Part shown: piece by piece, positions 34,252 through 42,641 of the stretch
Layout of the letters: each line of letters starts with the position of its first letter
Numbering within the stretch: the first letter of the stretch is position 1
Assembly: GCF_017309385.1 (NCBI RefSeq)
Contig: NZ_JAFJMJ010000001.1
Coordinates: 62,001-126,000, forward strand
Reading direction: 5' to 3'
Source of the DNA: Amycolatopsis sp. 195334CR
GTDB lineage: Bacteria; Actinomycetota; Actinomycetes; Mycobacteriales; Pseudonocardiaceae
DNA: 64,000 nt
Notes under the pieces: generated by a model
Databases searched by the model: none
What the model was told of the DNA's origin: nothing
Seen by the model: only the letters and a program-made list of their open reading frames with translations
Position numbers and translations under genes: made by a program

Positions 34252-35009
34252 CCGGGGACGACCAACCCGGTCGGCTTGCGGCGCCAGTGCACGCGATAGC
34301 CGACCGGGAAGGTCACCGCACCGCCCAAAGCGTTGCGGCGTAACACTTCTTCCGTCGCCTTCGCGGCGACCGCGGGGCTGAACTCGATCTTCAGCACCTT
34401 CTCGGCACCGGCCGCGTCGTCGAACGCCCAGCGCGTTTCGACCCGCCGGCAGTCGAACCCCTCCTTGACGAAGAACCGTTCCACGCCAGGCGGGTCGTAG
34501 TCGGGCAGGTCCGCCCGCATCCACCGGCCGTACGGCTCGTGCGTGACGTCCAGATCGACGATCACCAGCACGCCACCGGGTCTCAGCACCCGGTCCGCCT
34601 CCCGCAACCCGGGCTCACAACCGGGCCCGAAGAAGTAGGCGGTGCGCGCGTGCACCAGGTCCACACTCGCGTCCGCGAGCGGAATCCGTTGTGCCGCACC
34701 ATGAAGCACCCGGACGCCGGACATCCCGGCGACCCGTTCGCGGGCGCGGTGGACCAGTGGCGGATGGGGTTCGACGCCGATCACCGACCGCGCGGTCTCG
34801 GCGAACCGCGGGAGGTGGAAGCCGTCGCCGCACCCGACGTCGAGCACGTCCTTCCCGGCCCAGCCGCATTCCTCGCCGAGCACGCGCCAGATCTCGCCGT
34901 CGGCGTCCTGCGCGGAGTTCTCCACTTCGTAGGCACCCGGGTAGTACCAGATGTTGGGGCTGGGCAGGATGTCCACCGCGGTCCGGTGGCGGAGGAATGG
35001 GCGCCGCAC
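34197..35009 (-). CDS. Class I SAM-dependent methyltransferase
   Basis: 270 aa. Rossmann-fold methyltransferase with motif I VLDVGCGDGFHL near residue 55, an acidic motif VIGVEPH, and post-motifs DASVDLVHARTAYFFGPG and LRPGGVLVIVDLD. Substrate unknown. The C-terminal 30 residues (PTGLVVPGHSVSSSAVSDS) are Ser-rich, and the last 18 are encoded antisense to the end of padR. The GTG at 35009 is the likely start. Divergent from the VOC gene at 35161. Confidence 0.85.
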   Translation of the reverse strand: MRRPFLRHRTAVDILPSPNIWYYPGAYEVENSAQDADGEIWRVLGEECGWAGKDVLDVGCGDGFHLPRFAETARSVIGVEPHPPLVHRARERVAGMSGVRVLHGAAQRIPLADASVDLVHARTAYFFGPGCEPGLREADRVLRPGGVLVIVDLDVTHEPYGRWMRADLPDYDPPGVERFFVKEGFDCRRVETRWAFDDAAGAEKVLKIEFSPAVAAKATEEVLRRNALGGAVTFPVGYRVHWRRKPTGLVVPGHSVSSSAVSDSTSPSTP

Positions 35010-35160
35010 GGGTACAGCCTAGGCGCCACAAGCAAATTGTGTCCGTTTTAGCCGAAACATCCCAAGCTACCGGGGTTTGATTCCCGCTCGATGACTTTGG
35101 GTTAAGCACAACCCCCGGTCGAGTCGTAGGATCGGGTCACCGAAGCCGAGGAGATCACTC

Positions 35161-36006
35161 ATGTCGCTCAGTTCGGCCGCCGCGCAACCCGTTCTCTCAC
35201 CCGGCATCCCCTGCTGGGTGGAACTCGCGAGTCCGGACATAGCCGAAGCGGAGGCGTTCTACAACGGCCTCTTCGGCTGGAGCTTCGAGCTCAAGCGAGA
35301 TCCGGCGACCTCCGACGGTCGCTATTCACTGGCCTCGCTCGGCGGTTTCAGCGTCGGCGGGCTCTACCGCGCCGCCGCCTCGCAGCCGCCGGGCTGGACG
35401 GTGCACCTCTCGGTGCACAACACCGCCGGTGCCGCGGAGTGGGTCGAGCACCTCGGCGGGGTGGTCACCCTCGGCCCGGTCGAAATCCCCAACCGCGGCA
35501 CCATCGTGCACGCGCTCGACCCGACCGGCACGCCGATCGTCTTCTGGCAACCCCTGGCGAACTGGGAGTTCGCCGCCGGTGCGCCGAACACCTTCTCCGG
35601 TGCGGACCTCAACACCACCGACGGCGCGGTGGCCGACCAGTTCTACTCCCGGCTGTTCAACTACAACGTGCACCACATCGGCGGCGAGAACATCGACTAC
35701 GCGGAATGGCGGCTGGACCACCAGCCGGTGCTCTACCGCTACGTGATGGGCCCGGAGTACCGGCCGGGTACGCCGGCGCACTGGATGGTCTACTTCGAGG
35801 TCGATCCGGCCCGTGGCGCGGATGCCGCCGCCGGCCACGCGCTGATGCTCGGCGGCAGTGTGATCGTCCAGCCGTACGACACGCCGTTCGGCCGGGTGGC
35901 CGTGCTCGCCGATCCGCACGGTTCGGTGTTCTCGGTGATCGACCACTCCCGCGTGATCGAGGCCCAGTACAGCGGCGCCGAAGTAGACGACCCCTACGAC
36001 GACTGA
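35161..36006 (+). CDS. Two-domain VOC (glyoxalase-like) protein
   Basis: 281 aa with two VOC half-barrels: residues about 12-130 (PGIPCWVELASPDIAEAEAF ... VHALDPTGTPIVFWQP) and 138-260 (GAPNTFSGADLNTTDGAVAD ... VLADPHGSVFSVIDH). The arrangement is that of the CFP30B/27-kDa-antigen group of actinobacterial glyoxalase-like proteins. The start ATG has GAGGAG 7 nt upstream. The stop overlaps the start of the next VOC gene (TGATG at 36004-36008), so the two are coupled. Substrate unknown. Confidence 0.87.
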   Translation: MSLSSAAAQPVLSPGIPCWVELASPDIAEAEAFYNGLFGWSFELKRDPATSDGRYSLASLGGFSVGGLYRAAASQPPGWTVHLSVHNTAGAAEWVEHLGGVVTLGPVEIPNRGTIVHALDPTGTPIVFWQPLANWEFAAGAPNTFSGADLNTTDGAVADQFYSRLFNYNVHHIGGENIDYAEWRLDHQPVLYRYVMGPEYRPGTPAHWMVYFEVDPARGADAAAGHALMLGGSVIVQPYDTPFGRVAVLADPHGSVFSVIDHSRVIEAQYSGAEVDDPYDD

Positions 36007-36362
36007 TGCCGGTACGAGTCGGCTCGGTGGTGCTGGGCGTTTCCGACGTCCGGCGCGCGGCGGAGTTCTGGGCCCGCGCGCTGGACTACCGGCCGCGCGA
36101 CGAGGGCGACGAAGCCTGGCTGGTGCTCGTCCCGGTCGACGGCGGCGGGCCGAACATCTCGTTGGGGCTTTCGGAAACCCCGGTCCAGGAGAAACCACGG
36201 GTGCACCTCGACCTGTACACCTCGGACCAGGTCGCTGAGGTCGACCGCCTGCTCGCGCTCGGCGCGTCCCGCGTGGATTGGGCGGATTACCCGCCGGACG
36301 CCGACTTCGTCGTGCTGGCCGATCCCGACGGCAACCGCTTCTGCGTGATCGACAAGCCCTAG
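36006..36362 (+). CDS. Single-domain VOC protein
   Basis: 118 aa, one VOC domain (LGVSDVRRAAEFWARALDY at the start, VVLADPDGNRFCVIDKP at the end). Translationally coupled to the preceding two-domain VOC gene by TGATG. The stop TAG lies in a CTAG that is also the stop of the convergent cdsA gene. Probably a small metal-dependent lyase, isomerase or dioxygenase, or a binding protein; no substrate can be named. Confidence 0.85.
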   Translation: MPVRVGSVVLGVSDVRRAAEFWARALDYRPRDEGDEAWLVLVPVDGGGPNISLGLSETPVQEKPRVHLDLYTSDQVAEVDRLLALGASRVDWADYPPDADFVVLADPDGNRFCVIDKP

Positions 36363-37231
36363 GCGGGCACGAAGGCGGACAGCAGCAGCCACGAGACCAC
36401 GGCCGACGGCAGCAGCGAATCCAGCCGGTCCATGATGCCGCCGTGCCCGGGCAGCAGGTTGCCCATGTCCTTGATGCCGAGGTCGCGCTTGATCAGCGAC
36501 TCCATCAGGTCGCCCAGCGTGGCCACGCAGACGATGGCGGCGCCGAACAGCACGCCCTGCCACGCCTGGCCGTCCAGCATCAGGCTCAGCGTCAGCGCCC
36601 CGGCGACCACCCCGGCCAGCATCGAACCAGCGAAGCCCTCCCAGGTCTTCTTGGGGCTGATCGTCGGTGCCATCGGGTGCTTGCCCTTGAGCACACCGGC
36701 GATGTACCCGCCGGTGTCGGAGGCGACCACGCCGATCATGAAGGCCAGTACGCGGCCCACGCCGTCCTCCGGCGGCACCAGCATCGCCGCGAAGGCACCG
36801 AACAGCGGCAGGTACGCCGCCGCGAACACGGAAGCGCCGACGTCGCGCAGGTAACCGTCGGCGCCCCCGGGCAACCGCCAGAGCAGGCAGAGGAGCACGG
36901 TCAGCACGAACGCGGTGAGCGCCCCTTCCCGGCCGAACGGCCAGGCCAGCCAGATCATCGCCTGCCCGCCGGCGAGCACCGGGACCAGCGCGATCCGGAT
37001 GTTCGCCGCGCGCCGCAGCGCACCGGCCAGTTCGAAGGTGCCCACCGCGATCGCCGCCGCGATGACCCCGATGAAGAGGAAACGCACGGTGAACAGCGAA
37101 ACCAGGATCACCGCGCCGAGGGCCACCCCGACCCCGATCGCGGCAGGCAGGTTCCGGCCGGCCCGCGAGGCCTTCGCGGGCTTTCCGGCGGTTTCCGCCG
37201 GATCGCCCGCCTCCTCGCGTTCCTCGCTCAC
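36359..37231 (-). CDS. cdsA: Phosphatidate cytidylyltransferase (CDP-diacylglycerol synthase)
   Basis: 290 aa. Integral membrane enzyme that makes CDP-diacylglycerol from phosphatidate and CTP for phospholipid synthesis. About seven or eight hydrophobic helices follow an N-terminal acidic and polar segment. The CDS signature is visible as SDTGGYIAGVLKGKHPMAPTISPKKTWEGFAGS near residues 170-200 and KDLGIKDMGNLLPGHGGIMDRLDS near 255, read in pieces. GTG 37231 is preferred because GGGGGAGA lies 5 nt before it; GTG 37246 is possible. Frr lies immediately upstream, the usual order. Confidence 0.95.
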   Translation of the reverse strand: MSEEREEAGDPAETAGKPAKASRAGRNLPAAIGVGVALGAVILVSLFTVRFLFIGVIAAAIAVGTFELAGALRRAANIRIALVPVLAGGQAMIWLAWPFGREGALTAFVLTVLLCLLWRLPGGADGYLRDVGASVFAAAYLPLFGAFAAMLVPPEDGVGRVLAFMIGVVASDTGGYIAGVLKGKHPMAPTISPKKTWEGFAGSMLAGVVAGALTLSLMLDGQAWQGVLFGAAIVCVATLGDLMESLIKRDLGIKDMGNLLPGHGGIMDRLDSLLPSAVVSWLLLSAFVPA

Positions 37232-37250
37232 GCTCGTCTCCCCCACCGGA

Positions 37251-37808
37251 TCAGACCTCGAGCAGCTCTGCTTCTTTGTGCTTGACGAGCTCCTCGACCT
37301 GGCCGACGTAGTTGTCGGTCAGGTTCTGCAGCTCCTTCTCCGCACGGGTGACGTCGTCCTCGCCCGCTTCGCCGTCCTTCTGGATGCGGTCGAGCTCTTC
37401 CTTGGCCTTGCGGCGCACGCTGCGGATGGACACCTTGGCGTCCTCGCCCTTGCCCTTGGCCACCTTCACCATCTCCTTGCGCCGCTCCTCGGTGAGCTGC
37501 GGGATGACGATGCGGATGATCTGGCCGTCGTTGCTCGGGTTGACGCCGAGGTCGGACTCGCGGATCGCCTTCTCGATGGCGCCCAGCTGCGTCTGGTCGT
37601 ACGGCTTCACGATGGCCATCCTGGCCTCGGGAATGTTGACGCTGGCCAGCTGGTTCAGCGGGGTCGGCGCGCCGTAGTACTCGACGACGATCCGGGAGAA
37701 CATCGCGGGTGTGGCCCGGCCGGTGCGTACCGAGGTCAGGTCCTCCTTCGCGACGGAAACGGCTTTTTCCATCTTCTCCTCGGCGTCGAGGAGGGTCTCG
37801 TCGATCAC
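37251..37808 (-). CDS. frr: Ribosome recycling factor
   Basis: 185 aa, the standard length. Splits the post-termination ribosome together with EF-G. RRF signatures include [49 protein letters not shown] and a helical tail [24 protein letters not shown] start. Follows pyrH by about 60 nt and precedes cdsA by 20 nt on the same strand. Confidence 0.97.
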   Translation of the reverse strand: MIDETLLDAEEKMEKAVSVAKEDLTSVRTGRATPAMFSRIVVEYYGAPTPLNQLASVNIPEARMAIVKPYDQTQLGAIEKAIRESDLGVNPSNDGQIIRIVIPQLTEERRKEMVKVAKGKGEDAKVSIRSVRRKAKEELDRIQKDGEAGEDDVTRAEKELQNLTDNYVGQVEELVKHKEAELLEV

Positions 37809-37868
37809 GGCTACTCCTTGCTCGTATCGCGCCGCTGGTTGTGTTCTCCGGGGATGATCCCAGCAGGT

Positions 37869-38615
37869 CTAGGCGGGGACCCCGACGGCGGGGGTGCTGA
37901 CCAGGGTGCCGATCCGCTCGCCGCCGACGGCACGGGCGATGTTCCCCTCGGTGAGCAGGTTGAACACGATGATCGGCATGTTGTTGTCCATGCACAGGCT
38001 GAACGCGGTCGCGTCGGCCACCTTCAGGCCCTGTTCGAGCACTTCGCGGTGGGTGATCTCGCGGAACATCCGCGCGGCCGGGTCGGTCTTGGGGTCGGCG
38101 GTGTAGACGCCGTCCACCGCCTTGGCCATCAGCACCACGTCGCAGGCGATCTCCAGCGCGCGCTGGGCGGCCGCGGTGTCGGTGGAGAAGTACGGCATGC
38201 CGACACCGGCGGCGAAGATGACCACGCGGCCCTTCTCCAGGTGCCGCTCGGCGCGGCGCGGGATGTAGGCCTCGGCGACCTGGCCCATGGTGATCGCGCT
38301 CTGCACGCGGGTGGGCACGCCTTCCTTCTCCAGGAAGTCCTGCAGGGCCAGGCAGTTCATCACGGTGCCGAGCATGGCCATGTAGTCGGCGCGGTCGCGG
38401 TCCATCCCGCGCTGCGACAGCTCGGCGCCGCGGAAGTAGTTGCCGCCGCCGATCACGATCGCCATCTGCACGCCGGTCCGGACGACCTCGGCGATCTGCA
38501 CGGCCACCGAATGCACCACGTCGGGATCGACGCCGACGGCACCGCCGCCGAACATCTCGCCACCGAGCTTCAGCAGCACCCGCCGATAGGCACCGTCGGA
38601 CCGCTCCGCTGTCAT
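37869..38615 (-). CDS. pyrH: UMP kinase
   Basis: 248 aa. Phosphorylates UMP to UDP, an amino-acid-kinase-fold enzyme typical of bacteria. Visible are [14 protein letters not shown] (phosphate-binding Lys and Gly), [27 protein letters not shown] and [20 protein letters not shown] 38615 is chosen because GGAGGA lies 6 nt upstream and the protein then begins just before the kinase core. A strong hairpin at 38657-38702 separates it from tsf. Confidence 0.97.
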   Translation of the reverse strand: MTAERSDGAYRRVLLKLGGEMFGGGAVGVDPDVVHSVAVQIAEVVRTGVQMAIVIGGGNYFRGAELSQRGMDRDRADYMAMLGTVMNCLALQDFLEKEGVPTRVQSAITMGQVAEAYIPRRAERHLEKGRVVIFAAGVGMPYFSTDTAAAQRALEIACDVVLMAKAVDGVYTADPKTDPAARMFREITHREVLEQGLKVADATAFSLCMDNNMPIIVFNLLTEGNIARAVGGERIGTLVSTPAVGVPA

Positions 38616-38656
38616 GTCGTCCTCCGCGTGTTCAGGTGTGTCTCGCGTGCCTCTTC

Positions 38657-38702
38657 GCAACCGTGCCCCGTCCCCGATGTGGCGGAGACGGGGCACGGTT
38701 GC
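38657..38702 (-). terminator. 16-bp perfect hairpin between tsf and pyrH
   Basis: Arms gcaaccgtgccccgtc (38657-38672) and gacggggcacggttgc (38687-38702) are exact reverse complements around a 14-nt loop. The hairpin lies just after the tsf stop and before pyrH in transcription order. No long T-run follows, as is normal for high-GC actinobacteria. Likely a terminator or processing site. Confidence 0.8.
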
Positions 38703-38713
38703 CGGTACTCTGC

Positions 38714-39529
38714 TCAGGCCTGGCCGACCTCGAAGCGGGCGAACCGGGTGACGGTCACGCCGGCCTCGTCCAGCAGGGCCTTCACGGTCTTCTTGTTGTC
38801 GGTCACCGACGGCTGGTCCAGCAGCACGGTGTCCTTGTAGTACGCGTTGACCTTGCCTTCGATGATCTTCGGCAGGGCCTGCTCGGGCTTGCCCTCTTCG
38901 CGCGCGGTCTGCTCGGCGACGCGGCGCTCGGCCTCGACGGTCTCGGCGGGGACCTCGTCGCGGGTCAGGTACTTGGCCTTGAGCGCGGCGATCTGCAGCG
39001 CGGCGCCGCGGGCGGCCTCGGCGTTGTCACCGGTGTACTCGACCAGCACGCCGACGGCCGGCGGCAGGTCGGCGCCACGGCGGTGCAGGTAGGTGGCGAC
39101 GGTGCCGTCGAAGGAGGCGACCCGGCGCAGCTCCAGCTTCTCGCCGATGCGGGCAGACAGCTCGTTGATCGCGTCGCCGACGGTCTTGCCGTCCAGCTCG
39201 GCGGAGCGCAGCTTCTCCACGTCGTCGGTGCGCACGGTCTTCGCGACCTCGACGATCTTGGCGGCGAGCTCCTGGAAGTCGGCGTTCTTCGCGACGAAGT
39301 CGGTCTCGGAGTTCAGCTCGACGAGGACGCCGCCCTCACCCGCGATCAGGCCTTCGGCGGTGGCGCGCTCGGCGCGCTTGCCCACGTCCTTGGCGCCCTT
39401 GATGCGCAGGAACTCGACGGCCTTGTCGAAGTCGCCGTCGTTCTCCTCCAGCGCCTTCTTGCAGTTCATCATGCCGGCGCCGGTCAGCTCGCGCAGGCGC
39501 TTCACATCTGCGGCGGTGTAGTTCGCCAT
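38714..39529 (-). CDS. tsf: Elongation factor Ts
   Basis: 271 aa. Guanine-nucleotide exchange factor for EF-Tu. N-terminal UBA-like domain with [19 protein letters not shown], then the signature [16 protein letters not shown] with the TDFV contact motif, and the coiled-coil and dimerisation parts. ATG start at 39529. Flanked on both sides by strong hairpins (39579-39610 and 38657-38702), so its transcript level can be set apart from rpsB and pyrH. Confidence 0.98.
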   Translation of the reverse strand: MANYTAADVKRLRELTGAGMMNCKKALEENDGDFDKAVEFLRIKGAKDVGKRAERATAEGLIAGEGGVLVELNSETDFVAKNADFQELAAKIVEVAKTVRTDDVEKLRSAELDGKTVGDAINELSARIGEKLELRRVASFDGTVATYLHRRGADLPPAVGVLVEYTGDNAEAARGAALQIAALKAKYLTRDEVPAETVEAERRVAEQTAREEGKPEQALPKIIEGKVNAYYKDTVLLDQPSVTDNKKTVKALLDEAGVTVTRFARFEVGQA

Positions 39530-39578
39530 CGTGCGTTTTCCGTCCTTCTTCGGTACGCGCAGGGATTCGAGTCATAGG

Positions 39579-39610
39579 CCCGCGTGGCCGGACGCATCCG
39601 GCCACGCGGG
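39579..39610 (-). terminator. 14-bp perfect hairpin between rpsB and tsf
   Basis: cccgcgtggccgga (39579-39592) and tccggccacgcggg (39597-39610) are exact reverse complements around the tetraloop cgca. The hairpin lies 11 nt past the rpsB stop and 50 nt before the tsf start. Likely an attenuating terminator that lowers tsf relative to rpsB. Confidence 0.85.
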
Positions 39611-39621
39611 CAAAGGGTGGA

Positions 39622-40464
39622 TCAGGCGGAGGTGGTCTGCTCCGCGGGCGCCTCCGTGGCGGCGGGCGCGTTCTCGGAGCCGGCCAGCAGCTCCTTCTCC
39701 CACTCGGCCAGCGGCTCGTCCGAGGCGACGCCCGGCTCCGGCTTGTCCTGGCCCTCCGCGGCCGAGCCGTTGCGGCCCGAGCGGGCCAGCAGGCCGGCGG
39801 CGGCGGCCTCGGCGACGACCTTGGTCAGCAGCGCGGCGGACCGGATCGCGTCGTCGTTGCCCGGGATCGGGTAGTCGACCTCGTCCGGGTCGCAGTTGGT
39901 GTCGAGGATCGCGACGACCGGGATGTTCAGCTTGCGCGCCTCGCCGACGGCGATGTGCTCCTTCTTGGTGTCCACGATCCACACGGCGCTGGGCACCTTG
40001 GCCATGTCGCGGATACCGCCGAGGGTCTTCTCCAGCTTGTCCTTCTCGCGGGTGAGCGTGAGGATCTCGCGCTTGGTCAGGCCCTGGAAGCCGCCGGTCT
40101 GCTCCTGCGACTCGAGCTCCTTGAGGCGCTGGAGCCGCTTGTGCACGGTCTGGAAGTTGGTGAGCATGCCACCGAGCCAGCGCTGGTTGACGAACGGCAT
40201 GCCGACGCGCTGGGCCTCGTTGGCGATGGCCTCCTGCGCCTGCTTCTTGGTGCCGACGAACAGGATGCTGCCACCGTGCGCCACGGTCTCCTTGATGAAC
40301 TCGAAGGCGCGGTCGATGTAGGTCAGCGTCTGCTGCAGGTCGATGATGTAGATGCCGTTGCGCTCGGTGAAGATGTAGCGCTTCATCTTCGGGTTCCAGC
40401 GCCGGGTCTGGTGCCCGAAGTGCACGCCGCTGTCGAGCAGCTGCTTCATGGTGACGACGGCCAT
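39622..40464 (-). CDS. rpsB: 30S ribosomal protein S2
   Basis: 280 aa. S2 core is unmistakable: [25 protein letters not shown] split over the N-terminus, then [32 protein letters not shown] and [20 protein letters not shown]. The last 45 residues are an acidic, Ala/Glu-rich extension typical of actinobacterial S2. The ATG at 40464 ([10 protein letters not shown]) is the conserved start. Divergent from the M23 peptidase gene with 377 bp between. Confidence 0.98.
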   Translation of the reverse strand: MAVVTMKQLLDSGVHFGHQTRRWNPKMKRYIFTERNGIYIIDLQQTLTYIDRAFEFIKETVAHGGSILFVGTKKQAQEAIANEAQRVGMPFVNQRWLGGMLTNFQTVHKRLQRLKELESQEQTGGFQGLTKREILTLTREKDKLEKTLGGIRDMAKVPSAVWIVDTKKEHIAVGEARKLNIPVVAILDTNCDPDEVDYPIPGNDDAIRSAALLTKVVAEAAAAGLLARSGRNGSAAEGQDKPEPGVASDEPLAEWEKELLAGSENAPAATEAPAEQTTSA

Positions 40465-40841
40465 GGCCGGATTCGCACCTCTTCTGTGTCGTGCGCCCCG
40501 GGACTCGCCCGGTGGCGCTTGCTCGGTTGCCGCGGTCGCCCGGGTGGACGGCCGCCCTGGTGCGGTGCCGATGCCCGAACCCGTTCGGCGCTCGGCGCCG
40601 GATGGGACCGCCGGGCATCGTTCGTTCCGAGGCGGAAACCGGTGAGGGCCCGCCCGGAGCATGCACACGCACGCGAAGTCGATCTGCACTCTCACAGACC
40701 GCGCGAACAGTCTACGCCTTCCCTGGAAAGGGCTGCTCACCGGCGGTGCTCAAACCGGCGACCTGTCCACAACGCCCCCGGTTGTCCACAGATTCCGGCT
40801 CCAGCCCCCGCGCCGCCGCCCAGCCCGTCAAAGTCGAAGTC
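40465..40841. promoter_or_regulatory. 377-bp divergent promoter region between rpsB and the M23 peptidase gene
   Basis: No gene is supported here. It must hold the rpsB promoter and leader, and the promoter of the peptidase gene. Two DnaA-box-like 9-mers lie near the peptidase side (40763-40790). No riboswitch or S2-binding structure was recognised by eye. Confidence 0.5.
40763..40790 (+). promoter_or_regulatory. Pair of DnaA-box-like sequences before the M23 peptidase gene
   Basis: ctgtccacaa (40763-40772) and ttgtccaca (40782-40790). The second matches the high-GC actinobacterial DnaA box TTGTCCACA exactly; the first differs at the first base of the box. Both have the same orientation, 18 bp apart. 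Whether DnaA binds is unknown. Confidence 0.4.
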
Positions 40842-41657
40842 ATGGACCTCAGACCCATTCTCCCACGTCAGCGCATCCGCCAACTGGCAGTGGCGTTCCT
40901 GGCATTCGGCTGCACCGCCCTGCTCGCACCCACGATCTCCCGCGCCTTCGCGGCACCCCTCACGCCCGCGGCCGCCCCTGCCTTCGGAGCACCCCTTACG
41001 CCGGCCCTCACGGCACCCTTGACGCCCGCGGTCTCGCCAACCCTCGCGGCACCTCTCGCGTCCGCCTCCGCGTCGCCGTCCACCTCGCCCGTCGCGGCCC
41101 CCTCCGCGGCAGCCCCCGCGCCGCCCCTCGCGGCCACCTTTGCGACGCCCTCCACGTCAGCCTCCGCGTCGACCGTCGTGGCGCCCAACGCATCGACCCC
41201 AGCAGCGCCCCTCGCACCAACCGCCCCGGCGGACGACCCGCGGTTCACCTGGCCACTGCACCCGCGGCCACAGCTGATCCGCGGTTTCGACGCCCCCGAA
41301 ACCGACTTCGGCCCCGGTCACCGCGGGGTCGACCTGGCTGCCGCGGCGGACCAGCAGGTGGTGTCGGCGGGCACGGGATACGTGGTGTTCGCCGGCACGA
41401 TCGCCGGTCGCGGCGTGGTGTCCATCGACCACGACGGCGGCCTGCGCACCACGTACGAGCCGCTGGTCCCGCAGGTCGCCGCCGGCGATCAGGTGTACGC
41501 GGGCCAGGTGATCGGCACGGTCATCGCCGGGCACCCCGAGTGCACCGTGGCGGTCTGCCTGCACTGGGGCGTGCGCCGAGGGCTGGAGTACCTCGACCCG
41601 CTGCCCCTGGTGCAGGAGACCACCCGGCTGCGGTTGAAGCCGTGGAACTCAGGTTGA
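40842..41657 (+). CDS. Secreted M23 family metallopeptidase
   Basis: 271 aa. A signal or anchor segment lies at residues 12-38 (QLAVAFLAFGCTALLAPTIS ... AFA). A long low-complexity Ala/Pro/Ser/Thr linker follows to about 125 (repeats of the type APLTPA). The LytM/M23 domain covers about 135-265: GPGHRGVDLAA (zinc His and Asp) and CLHWGVRRG (zinc HxG). Probably trims peptidoglycan or activates another wall enzyme. The position beside rpsB matches Rv2891 in mycobacteria. ATG 40842 is chosen because the protein then begins just before the signal segment. Confidence 0.88.
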   Translation: MDLRPILPRQRIRQLAVAFLAFGCTALLAPTISRAFAAPLTPAAAPAFGAPLTPALTAPLTPAVSPTLAAPLASASASPSTSPVAAPSAAAPAPPLAATFATPSTSASASTVVAPNASTPAAPLAPTAPADDPRFTWPLHPRPQLIRGFDAPETDFGPGHRGVDLAAAADQQVVSAGTGYVVFAGTIAGRGVVSIDHDGGLRTTYEPLVPQVAAGDQVYAGQVIGTVIAGHPECTVAVCLHWGVRRGLEYLDPLPLVQETTRLRLKPWNSG

Positions 41658-41665
41658 CGTGTCAG

Positions 41666-42469
41666 TCAGACACCGGCCTGTTCGACCAGCTTGGCGCGCA
41701 GGCGGAGCACGGCCCGGGTGTGCAGCTGGCTCACCCGCGATTCGGTCACGCCGAGCACCTTGCCGATCTCGGCGAGGGTGAGGCTCTCGAAGTAGTAGAG
41801 GCTCACCACGATGCGGTCGCGCTCGGAGAGCTGGGCGATCGCATCGGCGAGCTGACGGCGGTTGTCCTGGTCGACGAGCACGGCGACCGGGTCGACGGCG
41901 TCGTCGTCGGGCAGCGTGTCGACCAGTGAGCCGCTGTCCTTGCCCACCGCGACCAGGTCCTCGAGCGCGACCACGCTGGTGAGCTGGAGCTGGCCATAGA
42001 GGTCGCGCAGCTCGTCGACGGTGATCTCCAACTCGGTGGCGAGCTCGGCGTCGGTCGGCGTGCGGTTGAGCCGGGCACCCAGTCGTTCCATCGCGCGCTC
42101 GGCCTCGCGGGCCCGGCTGCGCACCACCCGGGGCACCCAGTCCTGAGAACGGAGGTCGTCGAGGATCGCACCACGGATGCGCTGCATCGCGTAGGTCTCG
42201 AAGCGCAGGCCGCGCTCGGGCTCGAACTTCTCGATCGCGTCGACCAGGCCGAAGATGCCGGACTGGACGAGGTCGCCGACGTCGACGTGGGTGGGCAGGC
42301 CGGTGCCGACCCGGCCGGCGACGTACTTGACCAGCGGTGCGTAGTGCAGCACGAGGCGATCGCGGAGGCGCTGCTCGGGCGCTTCGGCGAACTGCCGCCA
42401 CAGCGCCTTGATGCCCGCCTCCACGTCGCCGGTCTCGCTCAGGCCGGACGAGGTCTCGGTGGCGGTCAC
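41666..42469 (-). CDS. whiG: WhiG/FliA family RNA polymerase sigma factor
   Basis: 267 aa from GTG 42469. Region 2 is QSGIFGLVDAIEKFEPERGL and FETYAMQRIRGAILDDLRSQ, region 3 TPTDAELATELEITVDEL, region 4 LSERDRIVVSLYYFESLTLA with the helix-turn-helix LAEIGKVLGVTESRVSQLHT. This is the sigma factor of sporulation in Streptomyces and of flagella elsewhere; its targets here are unknown. GTG 42469 has GGAGGG 7 nt upstream and gives a normal length. An ATG at 42670 inside the xerC 3' end would add 67 low-complexity residues. Confidence 0.92.
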   Translation of the reverse strand: MTATETSSGLSETGDVEAGIKALWRQFAEAPEQRLRDRLVLHYAPLVKYVAGRVGTGLPTHVDVGDLVQSGIFGLVDAIEKFEPERGLRFETYAMQRIRGAILDDLRSQDWVPRVVRSRAREAERAMERLGARLNRTPTDAELATELEITVDELRDLYGQLQLTSVVALEDLVAVGKDSGSLVDTLPDDDAVDPVAVLVDQDNRRQLADAIAQLSERDRIVVSLYYFESLTLAEIGKVLGVTESRVSQLHTRAVLRLRAKLVEQAGV

Positions 42470-42641
42470 GGGACTGCCCTCCGCTGCGGGTGTCTCAGAG
42501 CTTCGCTGAGAACGCGCTGCGTCACCAGGCAAGTTGCCGTTTTCAACTGCACTCTCAGGTCTGTCTCCGGGCTCGTGCGTGGTGGTTCGGTCGGGCGGTT
42601 CGCCGGGTGGCGGGAAGGCTTGCCCTCCGCCGCCCCCGCGG

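Noticed and set aside
35070..35095. tRNA T-arm-like sequence (cggggtttgattcccgc)
   Set aside because: No anticodon arm, acceptor stem or CCA-proximal pairing could be placed around it, so neither a tRNA gene nor an attachment site is supported.
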